From the NCBI GenBank assembly GCA_022653735.1, contig JALCSU010000023.1, positions 1 to 34,787 of the forward strand: a DNA stretch of 34,787 nt, given 5' to 3'. The notes beneath the pieces were generated by a model. The model made no database searches. It was given only the letters and a program-made list of their open reading frames with translations, and was not told where the DNA came from. The position numbers and the translations under genes are program-made. The DNA is from Bacteroidales bacterium (GTDB taxonomy: Bacteria; Bacteroidota; Bacteroidia; Bacteroidales; UBA932). Positions 22,435-31,328 of the stretch are shown here, piece by piece. How positions within the stretch are numbered: the first letter of the stretch is position 1; each line of letters begins with the position of its first letter.

Positions 22435-23355
22435 ATGGACAGAAAACAATTCATAAACAGATCTCTGCTTGGGATGGCCGCTCTTGCTGCGGCTCCATCC
22501 CTTGCAGTTTCTTGTGCTGCTAAAAGCGGCTCCAAAGGAAAGGCTGATAATAAGGCTCAGGGAGTGCTGAATATTTCATGCCAGGAAGGCGTGACTCCTG
22601 GAGAAAGCCTGAACGAGAAGCTGGACTTCCTAGAGAGCTTGGGCGTCGTCGGGTTCGAGCCGGGCGGAAGAGGACTCGGGGACAGAATCACAGAACTCCA
22701 AGACGCGCTTAAGGACAGAAACATAAAGGTATCTGCCATCTGCGCAGGCTTTGACGGCTTTATTCTGGCCGAAGATCCGGCCGTGAAAGAGTCTTTCGAT
22801 ACGACGATGCGCCAGATAATCGATGCCGCCGGAGCCCTTGGCTCCACGGGAGTCATCATGGTGCCAGCTTTCAACGGGCAGAAGCCTTGCAAGCCTCATA
22901 CGCTTGAGACCAGGGATTTCCTTTGCGAGCAACTGCACGAACTGGGAGAATATGCCCAGCAGCATGACACAACGATAATCTTGGAGCCTCTGAATCGCAA
23001 AGAGGCATTTTACCTTCGCCTGGTCGCTGATGCAGCCGCAATTTGCCGCGATGCAGATAGCGCAGGCGTAAAATGCATGGGCGATTTTTGGCACATGCAA
23101 GAAGAGACATCTGACTACGGCGCATTCATGTCAGCCGGCACCAAATACCTGCAGCACGTCCATATCGCCAGTCGAGGCAGAAGACTGATGCCTGGGGAAG
23201 ACGGCGAGAAAGACAACTACGTGGACGGATTCAAGGCTCTAAAAGAGATGGGGTATCAGAATTACGTCTCATTCGAGTGCGGAACCAAAGGTGATCGCAA
23301 AGAGACCCTGACCGCAGCCGTCAATCTTCTCCGCTCCCAGTGGGAACAAGCCTAA
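22435..23355 (+). CDS. Exported sugar-isomerase-like TIM-barrel lipoprotein
   Basis: The 306-residue product belongs to the xylose isomerase-like TIM-barrel superfamily (hydroxypyruvate isomerase/sugar phosphate epimerase type). An N-terminal signal (MDRKQFINRSLLGMAALAAA) with an Arg-Lys pair resembles a Tat signal and ends near a lipobox-like AVSC at about 24-27. Probable metal ligands are the Glu in ILEPLNRKEAF, the Asp/His pair in GDFWHMQEE, the His in LQHVHIASRG and the Glu in VSFECGTKGD. The ATG at 22435 is chosen because the signal starts there; an earlier in-frame ATG lies inside the preceding gene. It probably acts on the product of the upstream oxidoreductase, as such pairs often do. 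That pairing is inference. Confidence 0.85.
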   Translation: MDRKQFINRSLLGMAALAAAPSLAVSCAAKSGSKGKADNKAQGVLNISCQEGVTPGESLNEKLDFLESLGVVGFEPGGRGLGDRITELQDALKDRNIKVSAICAGFDGFILAEDPAVKESFDTTMRQIIDAAGALGSTGVIMVPAFNGQKPCKPHTLETRDFLCEQLHELGEYAQQHDTTIILEPLNRKEAFYLRLVADAAAICRDADSAGVKCMGDFWHMQEETSDYGAFMSAGTKYLQHVHIASRGRRLMPGEDGEKDNYVDGFKALKEMGYQNYVSFECGTKGDRKETLTAAVNLLRSQWEQA

Positions 23356-23361
23356 GGCTGA

Positions 23362-24243
23362 ATGAAGCCACTCGGTGAATATGCAAAAGCGTTGTGGCGC
23401 TGCATCGTGCTTTTCATGGCAGGCGTGGCGCTGCAATTGTTTTTCGGCGAGATACATGCCGGAGGCAACGTGTGGGTCTGCCTGGCCCTGCTTCTGGCCT
23501 TTCCTTTCTTTCTGTATTTCTTGAAGGATAGATGGAAATTCGCCCGGAGCATTTCCGGTGCTGAAAGCCGCATCGTGACGATGTGCGTTCTGGTTATCCT
23601 TCTTCTCTTCTTCGGACTCATACCGCAAAATGGAAGCGGACGGGGAATCCTAGGTGCGTTAGGATTCCATGACATGAAAACCTCCTGGGTCTTTGCGCTG
23701 CTGCTAATCTATTTCACTGTTCTTATCGGCATTCAGGCCATCACTGACCTGAAAATCAAGAAATTGTCTGCCATGGCAATCTTCCACTGGAGCATATTCG
23801 CAATTTTGGTTGCCGGGATTTGCGGAGTCGGAGCCAGAAAGACCGCCTACATCCAGATAAATGAAGGCGAGACGCTAAACACAGCTATTGATGCCGAAGG
23901 AAACTCGTTGCAGCTGCCGTTCAGCATAAAACTGGAGGATTTCCAGATGGAGGAATATGAGGGAACGCATCAGCCTAAAGAATTTCTGTCCAAGATTCAG
24001 CTCACCTCTGACAAAGGGAGCAAGCTGGCGAGCGTTAGAGTTAATCACCCAGCAAGGTTCGCCTCATGGAAGATTTATCAGTCGGGCTACGATGTCTCAA
24101 AAGGCAAAGATAGCGAATACAGCGTGCTGAACGTTGTCAGGGACCCGATGTGGCCGATCACGCAAATAGGCCTCTGGGGCCTGCTGATTGGCTGTATATT
24201 CATGTTCATTGACAAGGCGGCAAGAAAGGAGGCTAAGTCATGA
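23362..24243 (+). CDS. ResB-like cytochrome c biogenesis protein
   Basis: The 293-residue membrane protein has four hydrophobic helices in the first 160 residues, a periplasmic beta-rich domain (about 165-260) and a final helix (about 268-286). The pattern VRVNHPARFASWKIYQSGYD in the periplasmic part is typical of ResB/Ccs1, which works with CcsA in System II haem attachment to apocytochrome c. It is shorter than classical ResB, as usual for Bacteroidota forms. It begins 6 bases after the TIM-barrel gene and its stop overlaps the ccsA-like start by 4 bases (ATGA). Its presence here fits the need to mature the tetrahaem cytochrome at the head of the cluster. Confidence 0.85.
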   Translation: MKPLGEYAKALWRCIVLFMAGVALQLFFGEIHAGGNVWVCLALLLAFPFFLYFLKDRWKFARSISGAESRIVTMCVLVILLLFFGLIPQNGSGRGILGALGFHDMKTSWVFALLLIYFTVLIGIQAITDLKIKKLSAMAIFHWSIFAILVAGICGVGARKTAYIQINEGETLNTAIDAEGNSLQLPFSIKLEDFQMEEYEGTHQPKEFLSKIQLTSDKGSKLASVRVNHPARFASWKIYQSGYDVSKGKDSEYSVLNVVRDPMWPITQIGLWGLLIGCIFMFIDKAARKEAKS

Positions 24244-25025
24244 TCTGGGAGTCGTTCGCATATTTCGCTGTCGGCGCTTCCCTATTCTGGGTAGCTGGAA
24301 GCTTGTTATCATATTCAAAAAAAGGCGACAGGCCTGCCATCGCCCTCTCCATCGCAGGCTCAGGAATATTCCTAGCCTATATCATCTGCCTGTGGACTGC
24401 TCTAGGCAGGCCTCCGATGAGGACGATGGGAGAAACCAGGCTTTGGTACTCGTTCTTCCTGTCGCTCATCGGTACCATCATTTTCATAGCCTACCGCTAC
24501 AAATGGATAATGTCGTTCACTACCCTGCTGTCTCTGGTATTCGTCTGCGTGAACATATTCAAGCCTGAAATCCACGGCGAGAATCTTATGCCTGCCCTGC
24601 AAAGTCCATGGTTCGTCCCGCACGTGATCGTGTACATGATAGCCTACGCTCTCATGGGAGCAGCCGCAATATTCGCAGGCTACCTCTGGCACCGTGATTC
24701 GAACGACCGCCCTATTGACAAGAAGGATTCCGAGGCCTGCTATGCGCTAGTGAGCATCGGATTCGCTTTTCTGACGATGGGAATAGTGATGGGCGCTCTA
24801 TGGGCGAAGGAAGCCTGGGGAGACTACTGGACATGGGATCCGAAAGAAACCTGGGCCGCAGTTACCTGGATGGCATACCTGCTGTACCTGCATGCGAGGA
24901 AGCACGTCAAGGATCAGCAATACTGCTACGCCCTTCTGATATTCGCATTCATCCTCCTTCAGATTTGCTGGTGGGGAATAAATTACCTCCCCTCAGCGCA
25001 AGGCATGAGCATTCATACATACTGA
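24240..25025 (+). CDS. ccsA: CcsA/CcmC-like cytochrome c assembly protein
   Basis: The 261-residue protein has about eight membrane helices and the haem-handling tryptophan-rich motif EAWGDYWTWDPKETWAAVTW near residues 192-211. Conserved His residues flank it (for example in WFVPHVIVYM and at HTY by the C-terminus). With the ResB-like partner it forms the System II synthase that exports haem and links it to CxxCH motifs. The start codon overlaps the stop of the partner gene, so production is coupled. It is the last gene of the cluster. No terminator hairpin is obvious after it; the next 1 kb has no gene. Confidence 0.9.
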   Translation: MIWESFAYFAVGASLFWVAGSLLSYSKKGDRPAIALSIAGSGIFLAYIICLWTALGRPPMRTMGETRLWYSFFLSLIGTIIFIAYRYKWIMSFTTLLSLVFVCVNIFKPEIHGENLMPALQSPWFVPHVIVYMIAYALMGAAAIFAGYLWHRDSNDRPIDKKDSEACYALVSIGFAFLTMGIVMGALWAKEAWGDYWTWDPKETWAAVTWMAYLLYLHARKHVKDQQYCYALLIFAFILLQICWWGINYLPSAQGMSIHTY

Positions 25026-25311
25026 GCCTTTTCGCGCCTACTTAGCTTACTAGACCTGCGTGACGGATAAGGAGAGCAGGAAGTGTTTTCTATATAGCTA
25101 ATAATCAATATATTCATCTATATCAATTGCTCACCCCACCTGACAAGCTAGCCTCTATGTAGGAGCACTGGAGCGTTTCTTTCGTCCGGAGGGCAAGCGC
25201 AGGACAGCGTTGCTGCAATACCCATTGAGGGAGGAAAACTCCGTCTTTATTGACTGCGCTTTGTGAGTTGCTGTATGACGAGAGTGAGCCAATCTGCTTG
25301 ATTGGTGATGT
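25026..25311. other. Intergenic stretch with decayed coding traces
   Basis: No intact gene is seen. On the plus strand, two overlapping frames carry protein-like traces. One gives RFFRPEGKRRTALLQYPLRE and ends at FIDCAL; the next frame continues CELLYDESEPICLIGDVMGQ and stops inside the repeat end at about 25340. This could be the frameshifted tail of a lost gene that was interrupted by the 695-bp element. I do not recognise the family. Confidence 0.3.
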
Positions 25312-25394
25312 AATGGGCCAAGTCCAAAATCCTGTGTAATGAATGAATGTGCTCACCTTGAAACGAACGGTTCTCCGAGCGGCATTCGGAGGCG
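25312..25394. repeat. Dispersed repeat, copy B
   Basis: About 85% identical to 531-614, covering the left inverted repeat of the 695-bp element and about 55 bases of its interior. The shared 3' part (ACGAACGGTTCTC, then GCGGCATTCGGAGGCG) is the best conserved. Confidence 0.65.
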
Positions 25395-26009
25395 ATTGCC
25401 TGAAGCATGACGGGAGGAAAAGCCGGAAATTATGAGAGCGGCAAATGAGTACGATTCCCGCCATCGGCATCCTGAGACCAATGCATGGGGCACAGTCCGG
25501 AGGCTCTGCAAAGGGGTGTTGTTCGACAACGTGGCTCTTGGGTGGCCTCGATGTCGAGACATGCCATTCCCTACGCACTTCTGTGCAGCCTGCCTAGACA
25601 GCGTTCTGCGAGACACTTCTTCCGAACGGTTTGAATATACGTATGCAATCTTTATTGCTTCAGCTTCGACAAGGTTTTGTGAAACTTTGAATAGAGGTTG
25701 AGATTATTCACAATCGTAGGCAACGGTGACATTCATTTTAAGTGCCGAGGACACATATTCGCATTGCCAACCCCCGTTCTGTGAACTGGGTGGGCAACGC
25801 AGTCATTCATTACAAGCCAGTCGGTGGCACTATACCGTCGCCCATAAATTCTCGTCCTTCTAAGCGAGGACATGGATGCATTCTTTGCGACCACTGCCTC
25901 ACCGGCAGCCCCGCATTTCACGATGACGGGGTCGGTCGTTCAGGATGACGGAAAGTATAGTTAAGGATAACGGGGTGTATTCTTAAACACAGGGTTTTGC
26001 ATCTGACCC
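25315..26009. mobile_element. 695-bp non-coding element with terminal inverted repeats
   Basis: The left end (GGGCCAAGTCC, then AAAATCCTGTGT) and the inverted right end (GGGTCAGATGC, then AAAACCCTGTGT) match at 18 of 23 bases and face inward. The interior has no credible gene. The end sequence recalls the terminal repeats of IS256/mutator-type elements, which would make this a MITE-like or gutted derivative, but that assignment is from memory and weak. Near the right end three short related motifs recur (ATGACGGGGT, ATGACGGAAA, ATAACGGGGT). I could not identify a clear target duplication. One end plus adjacent sequence is also found at 531-614. Confidence 0.5.
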
Positions 26010-26090
26010 GTCCGAAGGGCATTCGACGCACGACATTTGACAGCTTAAGTCACTTTCTATGCGAAGGAATGTGTCTTGGCTTATTAAGCC

Positions 26091-26423
26091 CTATGGATGA
26101 AGGACTGCATCCATATGGCTGAGCGTTTTCGTCTTAAGTACCTTGGCTTCCTCATGCTCTTTCTTGACCTCAATCACAGGGGTTCCTAGTACAGCGGAGA
26201 TTTTTGCGAGAGTGCTTGTTGTGAATCCGTGACTTCCAGTCAGCCATCTCGAAATCTCGGACTCTCGCTTACCCATCAACTCAGCAAATTTACGCTGAGT
26301 CATATTCCTATCTTTTAGGATATCAGAGATTCTATTTGCTATGTCAACATTCAAGCTAACTTCAGCCATCTCCTCTGTGGCAACGTTGGCAACACATTGG
26401 TCAAACATTTTATTTTGCTTCAT
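26091..26423 (-). CDS. XRE-family HTH protein, probable antitoxin
   Basis: The 110-residue protein has a central helix-turn-helix of the Cro/CI (XRE) type at about residues 28-85 (RISDILKDRNMTQRKFAELM, then ESEISRWLTGSHGFTTSTLAKISAVLG). A short flexible N-terminus and a basic tail flank it. It starts 8 bases after the upstream toxin-like gene, and this toxin-first order is that of HigBA-type modules, in which the HTH protein neutralises the toxin and represses the operon. A short hairpin (GGCTT/AAGCC, 26078-26090) follows the stop without a T-tract. Base composition is clearly A/T-richer than the flanks, consistent with recent transfer. Confidence 0.85.
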   Translation of the reverse strand: MKQNKMFDQCVANVATEEMAEVSLNVDIANRISDILKDRNMTQRKFAELMGKRESEISRWLTGSHGFTTSTLAKISAVLGTPVIEVKKEHEEAKVLKTKTLSHMDAVLHP

Positions 26424-26431
26424 GGCTAGTA

Positions 26432-26926
26432 TTATATTATCAGATTCTCAATTATTTTCTTGACTTTATCGTAATTTTCATAGTCAACTTTTGCTTTTCG
26501 TGTTGCTATATAGATTGAATGCTCTATATTCCGAAGTTGCTTGACAATTTCTGACAGAACTTGATCGTCCTCGAATTTTGCAACTCTCTTTACTCCCCCA
26601 TTACCGATGATTAGGATTTTGCCTGAAATTCGTATACAATACAACCGAACAGTTCCAACTTTCTTATTTCGCCTTTGTTCCACACATAAAGGAATCGCTT
26701 TAATCTTTCTTTCTTCTGGCCTAAAAAGATTCTCGCGTGCTCCACAGTCTCTGCTCATCTTAGCGATAATTGCAATTATGGCATCAAAGTCTTTTTTCAA
26801 TTGAGGCTGTTTCAATGTGCCAAAGTTTGCCATGAACTTCTCGAACTCAGTCATTTTTTCACCATCATATTTTGGCGAAAAAATACTGATTTTATCAGTC
26901 TCTATAACTAGTTCAATCTTCCCCAC
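26432..26926 (-). CDS. Probable RelE/HigB-like toxin
   Basis: The 164-residue product has the layout KFMAN...LFRPEERKIKAIPL...VGTVRLYCIRISGKILIIGNGGVKR. This is a beta-strand block preceded by basic residues, as in RelE-superfamily mRNA interferases, but the protein is longer than classical HigB (about 100 residues). I recall similar proteins of this size beside HTH genes in Bacteroidota, without known biochemistry. Its position 8 bases before an XRE gene is the main support. A good promoter lies upstream (TTGG, 19 bases, TAACTTAG at 26945-26976 on the minus strand). The toxin role is inference; a regulator of another kind is possible. Confidence 0.65.
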   Translation of the reverse strand: MGKIELVIETDKISIFSPKYDGEKMTEFEKFMANFGTLKQPQLKKDFDAIIAIIAKMSRDCGARENLFRPEERKIKAIPLCVEQRRNKKVGTVRLYCIRISGKILIIGNGGVKRVAKFEDDQVLSEIVKQLRNIEHSIYIATRKAKVDYENYDKVKKIIENLII

Positions 26927-26944
26927 TTTCTTCTTTTTAGGCTA

Positions 26945-26976
26945 CTAAGTTATCAAGTTTTTCAGTAAGCGCCAAG
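26945..26976 (-). promoter_or_regulatory. Promoter of the toxin-antitoxin-like pair
   Basis: On the minus strand CTTGG (26976-26972) is followed after 19 bases by TAACTTAG (26952-26945), one or two changes from TAnnTTTG, 18 bases before the ATG. Confidence 0.4.
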
Positions 26977-27008
26977 GAAAGCTTTACTTTTTTGTTAAGT
27001 TTTTTTTT

Positions 27009-28043
27009 TCAATCTATCTCTACCCTGCGCCCGGTCTTGCTGGACTCTATGCTGCCAAAGACAGCCTTCATCGCATTCAGCACGTCCTCCCCATCGATGG
27101 AAGGCCTTACATCGTTCTTGATGCAGTCAATGAAGCTATCCACTATTCCAGTAGAGGTCTGGTTGTCATTGGTCTGTATCCTGTCCAGGTCGAACAGTAC
27201 CCTCTCGCCATTCCGCATTATGGCTTCCAATGAATATTCGGGATTGTCGTAAATCCTCAATATTCCTTTCTCGCCATAAAGGATGGTAGAATTGTCTTCC
27301 TGACCATAATAAGTCCAACTGGCAGTCATCGTGCCCACGGCGCCGCCATCCATCTCGTAAATGCACATTGCATTGTCATCTACGCTTATCGGCTTGCCGG
27401 AGGCATCCCTCTTATCAAGCGTGGTGAGCCTTGCAGTCGTGGCAACCACCTTCTGCCCGAGAATATACTGGATCAGATCCGTCTTATGGACTCCTAGATC
27501 GGCCATGACCCCCATGACAGCCCTCTCCTTATCGAAAAACCACGTAGCGTTGCCAGGATCGATGCTCCATGTCTCAGGGCCGGCATGCCCGAACGCCGTG
27601 CGGAACGTCAGGATTTTACCGATGAAGCCATCGCGCACCAACTCTCTTGCCTTGCGGTGTGCCTTCGCCAGCCTTTGATTCTGGTCAATCATCAGCTTAC
27701 GCCCGTTGCGCCTCGCAGCCATGACCATTTTTTCGCAGTCTTCAAGCGTGGTCGCCATAGGTTTCTCGCACAAGACATGTTTGCCCGCATCGAGGGCGGC
27801 TATTGTATCTTCTGCATGCGAGATGTTTGCCACGCACACGCTGACCGCATCAATGTCTTTGTCCCGCAGCATTTCTTCCAGCGTCATATACGCCTTACCT
27901 CCGAATTCCGAGGCAAGCGCCTGCGCCCTGCCGAGATTCAGATCGTAATAGCCAACGATTTCACAATCCGGGTTTTGACGGTATTCCGGGATGTGCCTGA
28001 CCTGCGCAATTTTGCCGCAGCCTATGATTCCTATTTTTATCAT
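27009..28043 (-). CDS. Cytoplasmic Gfo/Idh/MocA-family oxidoreductase
   Basis: The 344-residue NAD(P)-dependent dehydrogenase has the Rossmann motif at its very start (IKIGIIGCGKIAQVRHIPEY), the hallmark CEKPMATT near residue 92 and a C-terminal substrate domain with GVMADLGVHKTDLIQYILG. There is no signal peptide, unlike the paralogue at 21066. Such enzymes act on inositols, sugar acids or other cyclic polyols; the exact substrate cannot be told. It is divergent from the SusC/SusD pair with a 173-base spacer, so it may process the sugar those proteins import. The gene is solitary on its strand, with the low-GC toxin-antitoxin-like pair downstream. Confidence 0.9.
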   Translation of the reverse strand: MIKIGIIGCGKIAQVRHIPEYRQNPDCEIVGYYDLNLGRAQALASEFGGKAYMTLEEMLRDKDIDAVSVCVANISHAEDTIAALDAGKHVLCEKPMATTLEDCEKMVMAARRNGRKLMIDQNQRLAKAHRKARELVRDGFIGKILTFRTAFGHAGPETWSIDPGNATWFFDKERAVMGVMADLGVHKTDLIQYILGQKVVATTARLTTLDKRDASGKPISVDDNAMCIYEMDGGAVGTMTASWTYYGQEDNSTILYGEKGILRIYDNPEYSLEAIMRNGERVLFDLDRIQTNDNQTSTGIVDSFIDCIKNDVRPSIDGEDVLNAMKAVFGSIESSKTGRRVEID

Positions 28044-28137
28044 CGTGAATATTAATTAATGGTTACGCTAATTTATGTAATATGGGTCAAAAAGAAAAGG
28101 AGTCCGCAAAAGATTTCGAAATACACGAAAAATTATA

Positions 28138-28145
28138 TAGATTTG
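28138..28145 (+). promoter_or_regulatory. -7 box of the susC-susD operon
   Basis: TAGATTTG matches TAnnTTTG, 72 bases before the SusC start, with TTTCG about 20 bases upstream as a -33 candidate. The leader of about 65 bases is A/T-rich. Confidence 0.5.
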
Positions 28146-28216
28146 AAGTTAGAAGATCAGATATTTAATAGACGCTATCACATAATTATAAACTACTAAT
28201 TAAACTAATAGTCATT

Positions 28217-31200
28217 ATGCAGTCTGAAACAATTGGCAGAAAGAAAATTCTACCTTTCTTTGTTGCCGCATTTTTTGCTTTGCTGTACTGCGTGCCAGGC
28301 TTCGCCCAGAAGACATCGGTGCGTGGAACAGTGACTGACCCAAACGGAGAGCCCCTTGCCGGGGTCAACATCATGGTGAAAGGCACGACCATTGGAACCA
28401 TGAGCGATTCTGACGGGAAATACGCCCTCGACGTTCCCGGCCCCGCCAGCATACTCGAATTTTCCTTCGTAGGATTCAAGTCTCAAGACGTGACAGTCGG
28501 TAATCAGGCAGTGATAAACGTAACTCTGCTAGCCGACACCGAATCCCTTGACGAAGTAGTCTTCGTCGGATACGGGACGCAGAAAAAGGTTACCGTTACT
28601 GGTTCAGTGTCAAGCGTGTCCGGTGACGACCTGAAAGTATCGCCAACCACGAATCTTTCCAACGGCATGCTTGGACGTTTGCCGGGAGTGATTGGATTCC
28701 AGCGTTCCGATGAACCTGGGGGAGGTGGGACCACGATTAGAATCAGGGGAACCAACTCGATCGGAAGCAAGGACCCACTCGTCGTCATCGATGGAGTTCC
28801 GGACCGCGCCGGCGGATTGAACAGAATCAATCCTGACGACATCGAGAGCGTGTCCGTGCTGAAGGATGCCGCAGCCGCCATCTACGGATCACGCGCAGCC
28901 AACGGAGTCATCCTCATCACTACGAAGCGAGGAAAAGAAGGGGCACCGCTTGTAACTTTCAACGGGAGCTACGGATTCTCGCAGCCTACTCAGCTGCCGG
29001 TGATGTGCAATGCCTTTGAATATGCCACCATGCTGAACGAAATAGCCGCAGGGACATACACCGACGAGGAGCTCGCCAAATTCAAGGATGGCTCCGATCC
29101 TTGGGGGTATCCAAACACTAACTGGTACAAAGAGGTCATAAAGGACATGTCGCCGATTTATCGCGCCGATGTCGGGATTAGCGGCGGTTCCGAGAAAATG
29201 AAGTATTACCTCAACTTCGCAACCAATGGAGAGGATGGCGTCTACAAGCATTCTGCAAACCGTTACGACCAGTTCAGCGTCAGGGCCAACCTGGATTTCA
29301 AGTTCAACGACTACATCAGCCTGACTTATGGCATGACCGGACGTTACGAACACACTCAGTACCCTGCCAAGTCGGCAAGTTCCATCTTCTCTGCCCTTCG
29401 CCGTAGCAAGCCGACTCTCCCTGCTTACTGGCCTACCGGGGAGTTCGGGCCAGACATCGAACGCGGCGATAACCCTGCCGCCACATCCACGGATGCCGCA
29501 GGATACAACCGCCAGAAGAATTACTATATCATGAATAACGCCACCCTGTCCATCAAGATTCCTGGGGTCGAAGGATTGAAAGTCGATTTCACTGGATCTT
29601 ACGACAAGCATTTCTATAAAGAGAACAACTTCATGAGGCCTGTGACGTTGTACTCATGGGATGGGGTCACGAAAAGTTCCGAAGGCCTAAAGCCATACAC
29701 TGCCTGGATCAGCGAGCCTGAGATGAACAGGATAGACAGGGACTACACTGACTGGCTGGTCGATGCCATCGTAAGTTACGAAAGAACTTTCGGCGCCCAC
29801 ACAATCGGAGCGTCTGCCGGCATCGAAGGCCAGAGCAAGGACATGGACTACCTCCGAGCCTACCGTCGCCATTACATGTCGGATGCGCTAAAGGAAATCG
29901 ACTCCGGAGGCTTGCAAGACATGCAGACCGGTGGCAATTCGTGGTTCGAGACTCGTCTGAATTACTTCGGGCGCGTAAACTACAATTACATGGAAAAATA
30001 TCTCGCGGAATTCGTATGGCGTTATGACGGGTCTTACCGGTTCCCTTCTAACAAGAGGTATGGATTCTTCCCAGGGGTCATGCTAGCTTGGAGGGCCTCA
30101 GAAGAGAATTTCTGGAAGAATAACATAACTTTCATCGACTATTTTAAGCTAAGGGCATCGATCTCCCAGACCGGAAACGACGCATTGACAGACAATGACG
30201 GCAATTACGATCGCTCGATCCAGTATCTGAACACATTCAGCTTCCAAGACAACGGGGTCATATTCGGCGGGAGCGAGGCTAAGCAGCTTTACCCTACCAG
30301 AACGCCGAACCCAAACATAACATGGGAACGCGGAACCACATACAACATAGGAGTGGACATGAAATTCCTTGAAAACCGCCTCAGCATCGAATCCGACTTC
30401 TTTTTGCACAAGCGCAAGGACATGCTAATCAGCCGCAATGCCTCCCTTCCTGAAATTTCCGGAATCACTCTCCCGAGAGAGAATCTTGGAAAGATGGAGA
30501 ACCGGGGCTTCGATGCCTTGATAAGCTGGGACGACAAGGCAGGAGACTTCACCTACGCCCTATCTCTGAACATGTCGTATGCTAAGAACAAGGTGACATT
30601 CTGGGATGAGACTCCTGGCATTCCTGAATATCAGAAAGCAACGGGAAAGCCGCTTCCAGCAAGCGGGACGCTCAACAACCTCATCAACAGGGCTGGACTA
30701 TACTATAAGACAGACGGAGTGTTCAATACTCAGGAAGAACTTGACAGCTATCCTCACTGGGATGGCGCAACCCTAGGCGACATCAAATTCATAGATTACA
30801 ACCACGATAACGTGATAAATGCCGACGACCGTGTGCGTTCCAAGAAGAACCAGACCCCTAGGCTGGTGACAGGATTCAACGTTAACCTGGAATGGAAAGG
30901 CCTTGAGCTGATAATGCTCTGGCAGGCAGCATTCGGGGCCGAGACCTATGTCCAGACATGGTCGGGGACCGTCGGAAACTTCTTGAAGGAATATTACAAA
31001 GAGCGCTGGACTCCGGAGAACTGGAAATCAGAGCATCCTCGCACTTACGAGCGAGAGAACCAGTACTGGATTTCCAATGCCAACGACTATTTCCTGAGGT
31101 CAAGCGATTACCTGAGGCTCAAGAACATCGAGATTGGATACACCCTGCCATTCAACTTGAAGAAAGCAGGAATATCCAGGCTTCGCGTTTCGGCTAACGC

Positions 31201-31315
31201 TCAGAACTTGCTCACTATCGACAACCTTCCTGGAGACCCGGAGAACACTGCTTCCAGCTTTGACTATTATCCTCAGAGAAAATATTTCAATCTTGGAGTT
31301 TCTATCACTTTCTAA
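28217..31315 (+). CDS. SusC/RagA-family TonB-linked outer-membrane transporter
   Basis: The 1032-residue protein imports an oligosaccharide or other large ligand across the outer membrane with its SusD-type lid. After a signal peptide (cleavage near GFAQ, residue 31) comes a carboxypeptidase-like domain (KTSVRGTVTDPNGEPLAGVN, to about 108). The TonB-box region ESLDEVVFVGYGTQKKVTVTG and the plug (IRIRGTNSIGSKDPLVVIDG, then VLKDAAAAIYGSRAANGVIL) follow, and finally the barrel, which ends in the aromatic strand YFNLGVSITF. All SusC hallmarks are intact. It starts the two-gene operon with susD. No extracytoplasmic sigma/anti-sigma pair or hybrid sensor is adjacent. Confidence 0.95.
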   Translation: MQSETIGRKKILPFFVAAFFALLYCVPGFAQKTSVRGTVTDPNGEPLAGVNIMVKGTTIGTMSDSDGKYALDVPGPASILEFSFVGFKSQDVTVGNQAVINVTLLADTESLDEVVFVGYGTQKKVTVTGSVSSVSGDDLKVSPTTNLSNGMLGRLPGVIGFQRSDEPGGGGTTIRIRGTNSIGSKDPLVVIDGVPDRAGGLNRINPDDIESVSVLKDAAAAIYGSRAANGVILITTKRGKEGAPLVTFNGSYGFSQPTQLPVMCNAFEYATMLNEIAAGTYTDEELAKFKDGSDPWGYPNTNWYKEVIKDMSPIYRADVGISGGSEKMKYYLNFATNGEDGVYKHSANRYDQFSVRANLDFKFNDYISLTYGMTGRYEHTQYPAKSASSIFSALRRSKPTLPAYWPTGEFGPDIERGDNPAATSTDAAGYNRQKNYYIMNNATLSIKIPGVEGLKVDFTGSYDKHFYKENNFMRPVTLYSWDGVTKSSEGLKPYTAWISEPEMNRIDRDYTDWLVDAIVSYERTFGAHTIGASAGIEGQSKDMDYLRAYRRHYMSDALKEIDSGGLQDMQTGGNSWFETRLNYFGRVNYNYMEKYLAEFVWRYDGSYRFPSNKRYGFFPGVMLAWRASEENFWKNNITFIDYFKLRASISQTGNDALTDNDGNYDRSIQYLNTFSFQDNGVIFGGSEAKQLYPTRTPNPNITWERGTTYNIGVDMKFLENRLSIESDFFLHKRKDMLISRNASLPEISGITLPRENLGKMENRGFDALISWDDKAGDFTYALSLNMSYAKNKVTFWDETPGIPEYQKATGKPLPASGTLNNLINRAGLYYKTDGVFNTQEELDSYPHWDGATLGDIKFIDYNHDNVINADDRVRSKKNQTPRLVTGFNVNLEWKGLELIMLWQAAFGAETYVQTWSGTVGNFLKEYYKERWTPENWKSEHPRTYERENQYWISNANDYFLRSSDYLRLKNIEIGYTLPFNLKKAGISRLRVSANAQNLLTIDNLPGDPENTASSFDYYPQRKYFNLGVSITF

Positions 31316-31328
31316 ATGAACGAATATT

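Noticed and set aside
25123..25701. Frames on both strands inside the non-coding block (25123-25578 minus, 25432-25701 plus, 25742-25948 plus)
   Set aside because: They cross the element end, lack family features and have composition typical of chance open frames.
28044..28137. Promoter of the minus-strand Gfo/Idh/MocA gene
   Set aside because: TAAATTAG at 28068-28075 is close to consensus but no -33 box lies at the expected distance.
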